From JAICLL01 sp035252155 (GTDB taxonomy: Bacteria; Planctomycetota; Planctomycetia; Pirellulales; JAICIG01): 15,847 bases of DNA. Below the pieces are notes generated by a model, which worked only from the letters and a program-made list of their open reading frames with translations, had not been told where the DNA came from and did no database searches. Location of the stretch: the NCBI GenBank assembly GCA_035252155.1, contig DATFDL010000315.1, positions 1 to 15,847 on the forward strand, in the 5' to 3' direction. This document shows, piece after piece, positions 6,717-15,142 of the stretch (position 1 is the stretch's first letter; each line of letters starts with the position of its first letter). The translations under genes were made by a program, and so were the position numbers.

Positions 6717-9323
6717 CTACCGCGAGAGGCGAACGTGGGTCCAGACCAGCGGATTCGCCAACCGCTTCGCCGCAGCGACCCAGCCGCGGAAGGTGCAAAG
6801 TTGCCGGCGCACACGCTTTTGTTGAGGGACAAACGACTTCGCAAACGGGAAATCAAACGCTACGGTGCACTTTGGCTTCGGCGCCAGCGCGGAGCATAGC
6901 GATCGTTCGCGGAGTCCTTCGGTCAAGATGATCGCGGCGGCACGACAGCAACCACATGATGCGAAACGCAACAGGTCGCTCCAGGCACGTTCGGAAATCT
7001 GAGCACCCCGGTCAAGCATGGCGGCTCGCAAACCGCCTTCCGCGTGCGCCGCGGCAAGGCGCAGCACGTTGGCCTTGCGCAGGTCGTGGGCCGCCCAAGT
7101 CTCGGTCGGAAATTCAAGTTGCTCGGGACGATCGAAATAAGGCCTTTCATGCTGCATCATCCACTGGCCATAATGGACGAGCGCACGCTCCGCAAAGCCG
7201 TACATGCCATCGATCTCTCCCGCCTCGGCTTTCAATTCCAGGTACTTAGACAGAACAGCCAAAAAGACGGTATAGCTCCACCTGCGTTCCGTATCGAGCA
7301 GCCCCAAAGATTCGATATCGTCCTGCGGATGGATCGCTCGACGGATCAATGATTCCGCGACCTCGAGATATTCTCGCTTGCCCGACAGCAGCCAGGCGTC
7401 CAACAGCGCGTTGATCGAGTTCCCGGCGCCGCGGCCGGGTCCATGATAGCCCGGCTCGGTAGTCGCCGTCGCGCGGCCCGTCGGTCCCGGATCAATCAGC
7501 CCCAAAAGGTTGTTACAGCCCTCGTCGCTCGCGATGACCCAATCGGCGAGTTCGGTCACGGCGCGCCGAGCCTCCAGACACCCCGTCAGAAAGTAGTAGT
7601 GCAACAGTCCCGTCGTGTAATTGTGCTCGTTCGATGGGCCGCCGCCGTAACGCGAACCAACCGGCTGATTCCCTCGCGAGAAACAACGGTGCGAGGCCGT
7701 AAGCGCCTCACGATAATGATCGGTGTGCCAGAATAGGCCCCCATTATATGCCGCACGGTCCTCGCTGGTGTGATAGATGTCGATATCCACGACATGCCGC
7801 GCCAGGGGACAAAAAAGATCGGCCCAGGCAGGGTCGCCAGTGCTCAGCCACTGCAGCAGAGCGCCGTACACGACGTCATATTGATTGTTGTAATGCGAGA
7901 CGACCGGCTTCGGCCCATTGTAGTAGGCGTTTTCGTGGTCGGCGTAGGTGTCACCGAAGTTCCGCCAGCCATACTCATCGATCACTTCGCGACGCGCCAA
8001 CAGACCTTGTTCCGGATCAATCAACTCGCCGAGAAATGTCCGCAGCCGTTCGTCGCTCTCCGCCGCGGGTGCAAACCAAAGTAAGGCTTTTGACGCCGCC
8101 GTCCATTCTGGGGCTGGCGCGATCCGGACGGGCTGAGCGACCCAGGCCAGCGCGGCCAAGGGGTCGGTGCCGAGCGTTCCAAAATGGAGCCACGTTTCGT
8201 GCGTCTTTTGTTCGCCACCTTGCAATTCGTGCAGATCACCCCATTGGGACGGAAACAAACCAATCGTCAGCCGGCGACCATCGGCCGCGATCGCCTTGGG
8301 AAATTGCTGCCAAAACTCGGGCACAGACGCCCCCACGGCAAGCTCGCTGTTGGCGATCGCCACCACGGGGCTGGCTCGCAGTCCGCGCGTTTCGCCGGAT
8401 GCGGTCACAACACGATAGCCCTGCAGTTCGCAGGGTATACCGCCCTCTCGGTTCACGTGATTGCGGCTCTGCCAGTTTTTACCGCCGCTCGATCCCTGAT
8501 AGATCTCGATGAACTTGGTGGTCTCGTTAGCTGCCTCTCCAGACTCGGGCGTCCAGCGAGTGCAACCGTTCTTGTCGGCAATAAATTGCACACCGAGTGA
8601 AAACTCACGGAACAAAAACGAGTTGGGGTCACCCAAGTCCCAGAGGCCGCCGCGATGTCGAGCGCGCTGCGAGTTGTGAAGGGTGAATCGCACGCGCGTC
8701 AATCCCGTGCCGTGAAAAAAGCACAATTGCGCCCGGAACTTCAGCCTACGGTAGCGTTCGACCGCGCCATGCAGCAAGAGCGACGTTCGCACCTCGCCGT
8801 CCGCGACGATCTCTGCTTGTTCGATGCGGAAATCGCAGGTTCGTCCGCGCTGGTCGACGAGGCGCGGCTTGAGCGTGGCGAGCGAAAGGCCAGCCGAATC
8901 GACCCAATCAAAAAGCGAAGCGCGACGCCGATCGATGCGATAGGACGCCGCACCCGTCTCAATCCGCCACTCACCTGACACCGACGGCCCAACCGTGTCA
9001 CATCGCTCGCCTGGCTCGATCTGTAGTTCCGAAAGTGCCGCGCCCCGCCTGTCGGGTAGCAACGCATCGACCAGCACCCACTTGGCGCTTCCATCCGACC
9101 AACGGGCCAGCACAGTCGTCTGGCAGGCCACTTCGCTCCCGTCGTCATCGGCCAACACGGCGCGCTTGACATGTCGACACGGTCCTTTCGGCAGGGGCAC
9201 GCCAAAGACGATCGGCTGCGCGGTGGCGTGCATCGCGCCGCGCACTTGCAGCGGGACACACAAATAATCCATGCAATGGGTTTGAGCGCGCTGCGCCGGA
9301 ATGGCTATGTTGCCGCTTTCCAT
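6717..9323 (-). CDS. PcRGLX/YetA-like protein (exo-rhamnogalacturonan-lyase-like)
   Basis: This is the largest gene of the cluster (868 residues). Its architecture matches the PcRGLX/YetA group, whose fungal member is an exo-acting rhamnogalacturonan lyase. An N-terminal RIFT-barrel-like region (about 20-100; FGVPLPKG, then ARWSDGSAKWVLVD) is followed by a central beta-sandwich (about 110-395; WDLGDPNSFLFREFSL, LTIGLFPSQWGDLHELQGGEQKTHE). Last comes an alpha/alpha toroid (about 410-830) with SHYNNQYDVVYG, GLFWHTDHYR, PSNEHNYTTGLLHYYFLTG and GNSINALLDAWLLSG. Conserved Tyr/His/Asn/Glu clusters in the toroid are the likely active or binding site. The N-terminus is neither hydrophobic nor signal-peptide-like, so the protein appears cytoplasmic, which is odd for a polysaccharide lyase. 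I chose ATG 9323; TTG 9329 and ATG 9272 are alternatives, none with a ribosome-binding site. The fold assignment is fairly sure; lyase activity is not. It could edit or bind the glycan made by its neighbours. Confidence 0.82.
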   Translation of the reverse strand: MESGNIAIPAQRAQTHCMDYLCVPLQVRGAMHATAQPIVFGVPLPKGPCRHVKRAVLADDDGSEVACQTTVLARWSDGSAKWVLVDALLPDRRGAALSELQIEPGERCDTVGPSVSGEWRIETGAASYRIDRRRASLFDWVDSAGLSLATLKPRLVDQRGRTCDFRIEQAEIVADGEVRTSLLLHGAVERYRRLKFRAQLCFFHGTGLTRVRFTLHNSQRARHRGGLWDLGDPNSFLFREFSLGVQFIADKNGCTRWTPESGEAANETTKFIEIYQGSSGGKNWQSRNHVNREGGIPCELQGYRVVTASGETRGLRASPVVAIANSELAVGASVPEFWQQFPKAIAADGRRLTIGLFPSQWGDLHELQGGEQKTHETWLHFGTLGTDPLAALAWVAQPVRIAPAPEWTAASKALLWFAPAAESDERLRTFLGELIDPEQGLLARREVIDEYGWRNFGDTYADHENAYYNGPKPVVSHYNNQYDVVYGALLQWLSTGDPAWADLFCPLARHVVDIDIYHTSEDRAAYNGGLFWHTDHYREALTASHRCFSRGNQPVGSRYGGGPSNEHNYTTGLLHYYFLTGCLEARRAVTELADWVIASDEGCNNLLGLIDPGPTGRATATTEPGYHGPGRGAGNSINALLDAWLLSGKREYLEVAESLIRRAIHPQDDIESLGLLDTERRWSYTVFLAVLSKYLELKAEAGEIDGMYGFAERALVHYGQWMMQHERPYFDRPEQLEFPTETWAAHDLRKANVLRLAAAHAEGGLRAAMLDRGAQISERAWSDLLRFASCGCCRAAAIILTEGLRERSLCSALAPKPKCTVAFDFPFAKSFVPQQKRVRRQLCTFRGWVAAAKRLANPLVWTHVRLSR

Positions 9324-9401
9324 GATCAAATCAACAACCGGTGCTTGAAATCGCTCGGCGGCAGGAGCCGCAGCTCGACCCTGTTGATGCCTGTCTCGGC
9401 C

Positions 9402-10643
9402 TCAGGATAAACTCGATTGCGATTGTGCTTCCGACAAGTCGGCGACCTGTTGTTTATGCGGAACGCTTCTAACTTCCAGCAGATCGCGATAAATACCTTC
9501 CACCCGGCGCATGCGGGTTGAGAAGCTGAAGTCGCGCTCGATCCTGGATCGCGCTGCTCGTGACAACTGTTGTGCAAAGAAGGGATCGACCAATAGCCTT
9601 CGAATAGCCGCTGCCAACTGTGTTGAGTCACGGCTCGGCACTAACAAGGCTTCGCGCTCATGGGCGACCACCTCCGCCACCCCATCCACCTGTGTAGAAA
9701 CTACGGGCACCTCCATGGCCATCGCCTCTAGCACGGTGTTTGGCAGTCCCTCCGTTATGGACGACAATGCGTAGATGTCCATCATCTGAAAGACTTCGCG
9801 AACATCCTGGAAATGGCCCAGAAAGAGAAACCGCTGGCCGAGACCAAGGGCCTGGACACGCTCCCGCAACTCCTGCTCCTGCGGACCTAAGCCGGCGACG
9901 ACGCAGAACACGTTGTGACCTTCATCGAGAAGAATCCGGGTGGCGGCCATCAAGTTTGGGTAATCTTTTTGCTGGTCGAGGCGACCGACGGCACCGATAA
10001 CCGTGGCGTCCGTTGGGATGCCAAAACGTTGTCTCAGATCTCCACCTTCAGCCTTGCAAAAATAGTCGGCGTCAATGGCGTTCCGCACGCAGGTAATTCT
10101 CTGCGGCTCAACACCGTACCGCACAATTGCTTTGCGCATTGTCTCGGCCACGATGATGACATGGTCGAAGTAACGCAGCAAGCGATAGTCGAGCTGATCA
10201 TAAAGATAGCGCACCTTCCAGTGGGACCGCGACCATTGATGAGCCCGTTCGGGAATGGGACCGTGAACGGTTGTGAGAAGCTTCATTGAATGAAATCGAG
10301 ATAAGATCAGCCCGTACAAGTCTGATTTGTAACAGTGGCAGCTCAGGATGTCCGCATTTTTCTCGCGAAGCACGCGCAACAGTACTCTCATGGCGCGCAA
10401 ATCAAAGCGTGACCGCTCGCCAATCGCCGTGAAGCTCTCGACACCGAGCTTGTTCGCCCTTTGTTCAAGATCGAAGTCAGGATCGTTTTCACTCTTCAGA
10501 TAGACAACGTGCACATTAAATGCTTCGCGGTCTCCTTCCAGCGCGGAAAAGAGGAGCGTCTTATCAGGTCCGCCGCCCGTTCCTCTGCTGCTCCGCAGAT
10601 GGACGACGTTAATCTTTCTTTTGCCGTTTCTGCGCGCGGTCAT
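9402..10643 (-). CDS. Glycosyltransferase family 4
   Basis: A complete GT4 glycosyltransferase of 413 residues. It shows the N-terminal glycine-rich loop VVHLRSSRGTGGGPDKT, ILSCHCYKSDLYG, TTVHGPI, the interdomain linker VRNAIDADYF, GAVGRLDQQKDYPNL, VVAGLGPQEQEL and LFLGHFQDVREVFQMMDIYALSS. The EX7E signature lies in TEGLPNTVLEAMAMEVPVV. The C-terminus ends in a Gln/Ser-rich tail of about 20 residues. The ATG is only one base from the upstream dehydratase stop, so it should be co-translated. About 78 bases separate its stop from the lyase-like gene, the largest gap in the operon. Part of the gene (for example 10261-10320, about 45% GC by hand count) is much poorer in GC than the cluster ends, which may mean separate acquisition. 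Sugar specificity cannot be predicted. Confidence 0.93.
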   Translation of the reverse strand: MTARRNGKRKINVVHLRSSRGTGGGPDKTLLFSALEGDREAFNVHVVYLKSENDPDFDLEQRANKLGVESFTAIGERSRFDLRAMRVLLRVLREKNADILSCHCYKSDLYGLILSRFHSMKLLTTVHGPIPERAHQWSRSHWKVRYLYDQLDYRLLRYFDHVIIVAETMRKAIVRYGVEPQRITCVRNAIDADYFCKAEGGDLRQRFGIPTDATVIGAVGRLDQQKDYPNLMAATRILLDEGHNVFCVVAGLGPQEQELRERVQALGLGQRFLFLGHFQDVREVFQMMDIYALSSITEGLPNTVLEAMAMEVPVVSTQVDGVAEVVAHEREALLVPSRDSTQLAAAIRRLLVDPFFAQQLSRAARSRIERDFSFSTRMRRVEGIYRDLLEVRSVPHKQQVADLSEAQSQSSLS

Positions 10644-10644
10644 T

Positions 10645-11766
10645 CTAGCTGGCTGTCACTAACTGTTTGGACAAAGACTCATAACCCACGAATTCCATCC
10701 AAGCTACAGTGCGGCGAACACCGTCTTCAAACGTCACGGGCGGCGTGAAACTGAAGTTTTTGCAAAACTTCGCCGTCGGCAGCTTATACCTGACTCGTTG
10801 TAGATGCCAGACTTCCCGATCCACGACCGGCTTGCGATTGTACGTGCTTGCCGTGTGCCCGTAGTTATAACCGTCCGCCAACAACGCCTTGAGGCGTGAT
10901 TTGAGAGTGTCCGGCAATGAGGTCTTTAGACGGTGATAGAAGCCGTTGACCGCCGGCAGCAACTGAACGTATTCGATGACTGCACGTAGTGACCAAGGGA
11001 AGCGCTCGATACTGACGGAAGGCATCTGACCCATATCGTAATCGCACGAGGGGGCGAACGCGGCATAAAAGTCCCGCCAACTGACAGTCTCTTGATCGGC
11101 AACGTTGTAGAAGCCTCGAACGGCGCCCTGGTGCGCGCAGCACGCAAGGATCGCTGCAACCAAATTATCGATATAGATCGAATTGAATACGCCATCGCCG
11201 CGACCCGCGAGATAGGCGTTTTTTTCCCGAAGTGCCTTGACGGCCTGCAGTGTGTGGGGCGAGCGCACTCCCCATACAATGCCCGGACGCAAGACGACGA
11301 CCTGGCAGGGCGACGTAGGCAAGTGCTCGCGCAGCCAGCGCTCTGCGGCGGCCTTGGCCCGCGCGTACGGCATCCAATGGCGCATGAGTGGCGGGGAATC
11401 GTCGTCGATGACTGATGACGCGACTTCGCCAAAGACCACAGCCGAGCTTAGATGAATAAGCCGAGGGACCTTGGCGGCGACACACGCCTCCAGGATTGTG
11501 CGCGTCGAGCGGAGGATGCTCGCCGGAGTGCCGGTAGTCAGGTTGACCGCGGTGCCTGCCCCTTGCAGCGCCTGCACCAGCGCGGCCGGGTTTTCTGCGT
11601 CCGCAATTCTCCAGTCGACGGCAGATCCGAACCGCGAGAGGCCGGCCAGGCTCCGGTAAGCGCGGACGACGGCCCGGATGTCGGACGAGCCCTCGAGAAC
11701 CAGCGATTCGACGAGGCGCGTTCCGACGAACCCGCCTGCTCCTATGACTGCGATCGGTCCGCTCAC
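10645..11766 (-). CDS. NAD-dependent epimerase/dehydratase (extended SDR)
   Basis: An extended short-chain dehydrogenase of about 373 residues. The N-terminal Rossmann motif GAGGFVG (about 9-15) binds NAD(P). HLSSAVVFGE follows, and then the catalytic pair YxxxK appears as YARAK (Tyr134, Lys138 from this start). VVLRPGIVWGVRSP is the usual post-catalytic segment of sugar-nucleotide enzymes. The C-terminal 120 residues are an extended substrate domain. The family interconverts, dehydrates or reduces nucleotide sugars; the exact reaction cannot be told. I chose GTG 11766 because it forms a GTGA overlap with the stop of the upstream oxidoreductase and sits just before the Rossmann strand. An ATG at 11844 would add 26 residues of no recognisable character and overlap the upstream gene by 82 bases. 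It is probably paired with the Gfo/Idh/MocA enzyme in making one sugar donor. Confidence 0.9.
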   Translation of the reverse strand: MSGPIAVIGAGGFVGTRLVESLVLEGSSDIRAVVRAYRSLAGLSRFGSAVDWRIADAENPAALVQALQGAGTAVNLTTGTPASILRSTRTILEACVAAKVPRLIHLSSAVVFGEVASSVIDDDSPPLMRHWMPYARAKAAAERWLREHLPTSPCQVVVLRPGIVWGVRSPHTLQAVKALREKNAYLAGRGDGVFNSIYIDNLVAAILACCAHQGAVRGFYNVADQETVSWRDFYAAFAPSCDYDMGQMPSVSIERFPWSLRAVIEYVQLLPAVNGFYHRLKTSLPDTLKSRLKALLADGYNYGHTASTYNRKPVVDREVWHLQRVRYKLPTAKFCKNFSFTPPVTFEDGVRRTVAWMEFVGYESLSKQLVTAS

Positions 11767-12857
11767 GCTTTCGTCCAGTGAAGAGATTGGTGCATTGCTT
11801 CCTGGTAAGGATCGAGCCAAGGCATGTCGAGTGGCCGCGCGCAACGCCGCGCCGCCTCAATGAGGCTGATGCAAGCCTGACCCTGTTGTCCGTCCACCGC
11901 TGGCGCTTCTGCCAGCTCGATTGCGCGGAGGACCTGGATGAGCTGACAATAGATGCTTTCGGTGTAAAGTTTCGGCGTAATCGTTTTACGACTTGGAAAG
12001 CGCACATCCGCTGGATAACGGTGATCGACGGCAACCTCTTCGAAGTCTCCGTTCGTTTTGATCGCCAGCTTGTCGAGCTGATCGACGCGCAGGATAGCCT
12101 CGCCTCTGGTACCCACGACGCGCAGCTCACACCGCAAGGGCGAATCCCAGGATAACTGCATTCTGCCCGGGCAGGCTGGAGAGGTCAGCTCCAACACCAC
12201 GTTTCCTTCCACGCCCTCATAGGCGTCATCCGCATAAGAGACCACGTTCAAATCACCAAACAGCCAGAGCAAGTAGTCCAGGGCGTGGGAGCCGATGTCA
12301 AGCAATAGTCCGCTGCCGCCCGAAGCCTGTCTGGTGAAGATCGCGGACGTCTGGACTTCCCAGTCGAACACCCTGCCCTCGCGGTAGCAAAAGGAGCAAA
12401 TCTCGCCCAGTTTCCCCGCGTCGAAGAACGTCTTAAGTTGCGCGAAGGCGGGAAAGAAGTGGCGGATCATGCCCACCGCCAGCACGCGGTCGTTTTCCCG
12501 CGCGAGTCTGACCATTTCAGCGCATCCATCGCTCGACGGCGCCATCGGTTTTTCACACAGAACGTGGCTTCTGTGCTTGAGAGCCAATAGGGCCTGATCG
12601 CGGTGCAAGTGCGGAGGGCTGAGAATCAAAGTCAGGTCCGGCCTCTGTGACCGCAGCGCGAGGTTCAAATCGTCGAAGACGCTACCCGATCTGAGCTTCG
12701 AGCGAAGCGCTTCGGCGTGCTCAAGCTTGCTGTCGACGAGGCCAACGACGCGCAACAAGCCCTGGCGTTGCAACTCTTGCAACGGCTTTCGGTAGAGCTT
12801 TCCGGCCACGGCGCCGCAGCCAACTAGGACGGTACGCTTCGGCGACGAATCGTTCAT
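11763..12857 (-). CDS. Gfo/Idh/MocA family oxidoreductase
   Basis: An NAD(P)-dependent sugar oxidoreductase of 364 residues from this start. The Rossmann motif VLVGCGAVAGKLY lies near residue 10. The signature CEKPMA lies near residue 100; its lysine is a catalytic or cofactor-positioning residue in the family. LLLDIGSHALDYLLWLFGD, in the C-terminal alpha/beta domain, carries the conserved Asp and His of the active site. In polysaccharide loci such enzymes oxidise or reduce nucleotide sugars, for example on the way to 3-amino or uronic acid derivatives. ATG 12857 forms an ATGA overlap with the asparagine synthase stop and is the natural start; a longer frame to 12941 would only add residues antisense-like to the synthase end. 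Its own stop overlaps the GTG of the dehydratase in the same way. The specific substrate is not evident. Confidence 0.92.
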   Translation of the reverse strand: MNDSSPKRTVLVGCGAVAGKLYRKPLQELQRQGLLRVVGLVDSKLEHAEALRSKLRSGSVFDDLNLALRSQRPDLTLILSPPHLHRDQALLALKHRSHVLCEKPMAPSSDGCAEMVRLARENDRVLAVGMIRHFFPAFAQLKTFFDAGKLGEICSFCYREGRVFDWEVQTSAIFTRQASGGSGLLLDIGSHALDYLLWLFGDLNVVSYADDAYEGVEGNVVLELTSPACPGRMQLSWDSPLRCELRVVGTRGEAILRVDQLDKLAIKTNGDFEEVAVDHRYPADVRFPSRKTITPKLYTESIYCQLIQVLRAIELAEAPAVDGQQGQACISLIEAARRCARPLDMPWLDPYQEAMHQSLHWTKA

Positions 12858-14782
12858 GGCGCGCCCGGTTGAATCGCGGCTGCCGGGCAACGCCCCGCAA
12901 GGTATGTATCGGCCCATCGCGCCAGCATCAACGCCGCCCAAAGCACGCCACCGTGCCGCCCGGTCTTGCCCACATGCGACTTGTACAACCGCTGGACCGT
13001 CGGCTGGTCGATTAGATCACCGACACGCGATGTCCTGCTGAGAACGCTGTCCTCAAACATCTGCCTCAACGGACCGCGCAGCCAGGCGTCGACCGGAAGC
13101 TCGAAGCCATGCTTACGTCGCCAGACCGCGTCGCGCGGCAGTTTGTTCGCATAGGCACGCTTCAAGAGCCACTTGGTTTCGCCGCGATGGACCTTGAACC
13201 GTGAGGGGATGCGGGCGGCCAGCTCCAAGACTTCGTGGTCGACCAACGGTGGACGTACTTCCAGGCCGCAGGCCATGCTGGCCCGGTCGACCTTGGTCAG
13301 AAAGTCGTCGGGCAAAAGCGTGGCGGTGTCGGCGGCCAGCATCCCCGACAGGGCGTCGTGGCCCGAGGCGGTGGCGAATGCGCCTGCAATCAGATCGTCG
13401 GCCCGACGCCCGTTGAGCGTCGCTGCCAGCGGGCGCGAGAGCAACTCGCGCCGCAACGGCAGGCGGCACAAGGTCAGGCTGTTGGCGTAGGCGCGATCGG
13501 CGTCGAGCGACAGGTTGGTCAAGCGTGTCTTGGCTCGCAGCGCGCGCGGCAACCAATCGGCCTGGGGCCACGCGGCCGCCAGCGGCACCAAGGCACGCCG
13601 ACGAATCCAGTCGGGCAACCAGGCGCGCATGGCCGCCTCGCTCACATCGTGAGCGTACCGCGCATAACCGCCAAAAGCCTCGTCGCCGCCGTCGCCCGAC
13701 AACACGACCTTGACGCTGCGACTCGCCAACCGCGACACCAGGTAGGTCGGCAGCGCCGACGAATCGGCGAAGGGCTCGTCGTAGTAATGGGCCAGCTCAT
13801 CGACGAGGGCAACCGCGTCGGGTGTGACGATCTCTGCCGTGTGCTGCGTACCAAACTGCTCGGCCACTTGCCACGCGAACGGCAGCTCGCTGAACGCCGC
13901 TTCGCGAAAGCCCATCGAAAACGTTTGCAACGGCCCGTGCGCGGCCTCGGCGGCGCAGGCCACCACCAGGCTTGAATCGAGTCCACCGCTGAGAAAGGCG
14001 CCAACGGGCACATCGGCCAGCAAGTGTCGCCGCACCGTTTCCGACAGTTTGGCCTGGATAACTTCTTGCCATTCGTCGGCGGTGGGCCCATGATCGGGCG
14101 CGAAATGAAGCTGCCAGTATTGCCGGGGCCGTGCGTCCCAGTGCCCTTCGTCGATCGTCAGCGTGTGGGCCGGCGGCAGCTTCTCAATCCGGCGAAAGAT
14201 CGAGCGGTGGCCGGGCACGACACCCAGAGCCAGGTAATCTTCGAGCGCCTCGGGATCGACCTCGCAATCAATGCCCGGATAGGCCAGGATGGCTTTCAGT
14301 TCCGAGCCGAAGAGCAACTTCTCGCCATCGCGATAGACGTAAAGTGGTTTGATTCCTACGCGGTCGCGGGCCAATAGCAGTTGCCGCCGCCGCGTATCCC
14401 ACAGGGCGAAAGCGAACATTCCGCGAAGCCGCTCGACCAGATCTTCACCATGTTCCTCATACAAGTGCACGAGCACCTCGGTGTCGCTCGCCGTGCGAAG
14501 CACGTGGCCGTGCTCGATCAGCTCATGCCGCAGTTCCGGATAATTATAAATCTCGCCGTTGAACACGACTTGGACCGAGTCGTCCTCGTTGCCCATCGGC
14601 TGATCGCCGCCTGAGAGGTCGATGATCGACAGCCGGCGGTGAGCCAAGCCCACTCCCTGCGCACACCAAAAGCCTTCCGCATCCGGTCCCCGATGCATGA
14701 TGGCATCGGCCATGCTTTTCAGCACGCAGCGATCGATCGGTCGGATCGCTTCGCGATACAAGATACCTGCTATGCCGCACAT
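12854..14782 (-). CDS. Asparagine synthase-type amidotransferase, XrtA/exopolysaccharide-associated
   Basis: A class II glutamine amidotransferase fused to an asparagine synthetase domain (642 residues). After Met removal, Cys2 (MCGIAGI) is the nucleophile that hydrolyses glutamine; RRLSIIDLSGGDQPM (49-63) and VFNGEIYNY (73-81) complete the glutaminase pocket. The synthetase half has the ATP-pyrophosphatase loop SGGLDSS (265-271), DEPFADSSALPTY (335-347) and LSGDGGDEAFGGY (361-373). All catalytic residues are present. The length and sequence style fit the amidotransferase of exosortase-A-linked exopolysaccharide clusters, where it is thought to amidate a carboxyl group on the glycan or its precursor rather than make free asparagine. 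That role is inferred. It is the first gene of the operon, and its ATG directly follows a small inverted repeat at 14783-14801. The ATG has no ribosome-binding site of note. Confidence 0.95.
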   Translation of the reverse strand: MCGIAGILYREAIRPIDRCVLKSMADAIMHRGPDAEGFWCAQGVGLAHRRLSIIDLSGGDQPMGNEDDSVQVVFNGEIYNYPELRHELIEHGHVLRTASDTEVLVHLYEEHGEDLVERLRGMFAFALWDTRRRQLLLARDRVGIKPLYVYRDGEKLLFGSELKAILAYPGIDCEVDPEALEDYLALGVVPGHRSIFRRIEKLPPAHTLTIDEGHWDARPRQYWQLHFAPDHGPTADEWQEVIQAKLSETVRRHLLADVPVGAFLSGGLDSSLVVACAAEAAHGPLQTFSMGFREAAFSELPFAWQVAEQFGTQHTAEIVTPDAVALVDELAHYYDEPFADSSALPTYLVSRLASRSVKVVLSGDGGDEAFGGYARYAHDVSEAAMRAWLPDWIRRRALVPLAAAWPQADWLPRALRAKTRLTNLSLDADRAYANSLTLCRLPLRRELLSRPLAATLNGRRADDLIAGAFATASGHDALSGMLAADTATLLPDDFLTKVDRASMACGLEVRPPLVDHEVLELAARIPSRFKVHRGETKWLLKRAYANKLPRDAVWRRKHGFELPVDAWLRGPLRQMFEDSVLSRTSRVGDLIDQPTVQRLYKSHVGKTGRHGGVLWAALMLARWADTYLAGRCPAAAIQPGAP

Positions 14783-14801
14783 AGATTATTGGAACCAATC
14801 T
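14783..14801. promoter_or_regulatory. Imperfect inverted repeat abutting the first operon start codon
   Basis: Reading the plus strand, ATTGG and CCAAT face each other across two bases (14787-14798). The arms extend imperfectly to AGATT on one side and CTT on the other. The element occupies the place where a ribosome-binding site would be for the asparagine synthase gene. It could be an operator or a small mRNA hairpin controlling initiation. It is short, so chance is possible. Confidence 0.3.
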
Positions 14802-15142
14802 TACTCACGAGCGCGAACCATCAAATTCCCGGCAAGATTGTACGGCAGTTGCCTATTTGGGGAGAGTCTACGGAGAATCGCACCGGCCCTACCTGTACCG
14901 CCACTCCTCCCATTCCGACCCGTGCCATTCTTACCTATTTAACCGAATTTCGCAGCCAGTGAGAGCGATTGGATCGAAACCAGATTGGGAACCGAATGAT
15001 CGGGCAGGCACGGCTGAAACCATGCCGGCGGCTTTCAATAAAAAAAGCTATAGTTTGTCTGGCAACGCTTTTGGCAACTTGTGGCCCGCCCTCAACGCGC
15101 CAAAGGCCGTGTCGCTCTTCGCCAAATCAGACAGGTGGCCCC
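14783..15142. other. Divergent intergenic region (360 bases)
   Basis: This region separates the minus-strand operon from the plus-strand surface-protein gene and must hold promoters for both unless those genes are read from further away. For the minus strand, TACAAT (plus-strand 14837-14842) would be a reasonable -10 box about 50 bases before the ATG, but I see no matching -35. For the plus strand, TATAGT (15049-15054) is a possible -10, again without a good -35. Short open frames here (for example 14857-15222, plus) show no protein-like features. No tRNA or clear terminator was seen. Confidence 0.5.

Noticed and set aside
7748..8512. Plus-strand open frame of 254 codons inside the lyase-like gene
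   Set aside because: Very Arg/Pro/Ser-rich translation typical of shadow frames; the opposite strand carries a coherent multidomain protein.
13235..13975. Plus-strand open frame of 246 codons inside the asparagine synthase gene
   Set aside because: Antisense to highly conserved synthetase motifs; no own evidence.
14912..14927. Possible sigma-54 promoter on the minus strand (TGGCACG at the -24 position)
   Set aside because: The -12 part should read TTGC but reads GGAAT, so only half of the consensus is present.
15060..15075. Possible plus-strand sigma-54 promoter (CTGGCAACG...TTGGC)
   Set aside because: The spacing between the GG and GC pairs is one base too long and the -12 element is poor.
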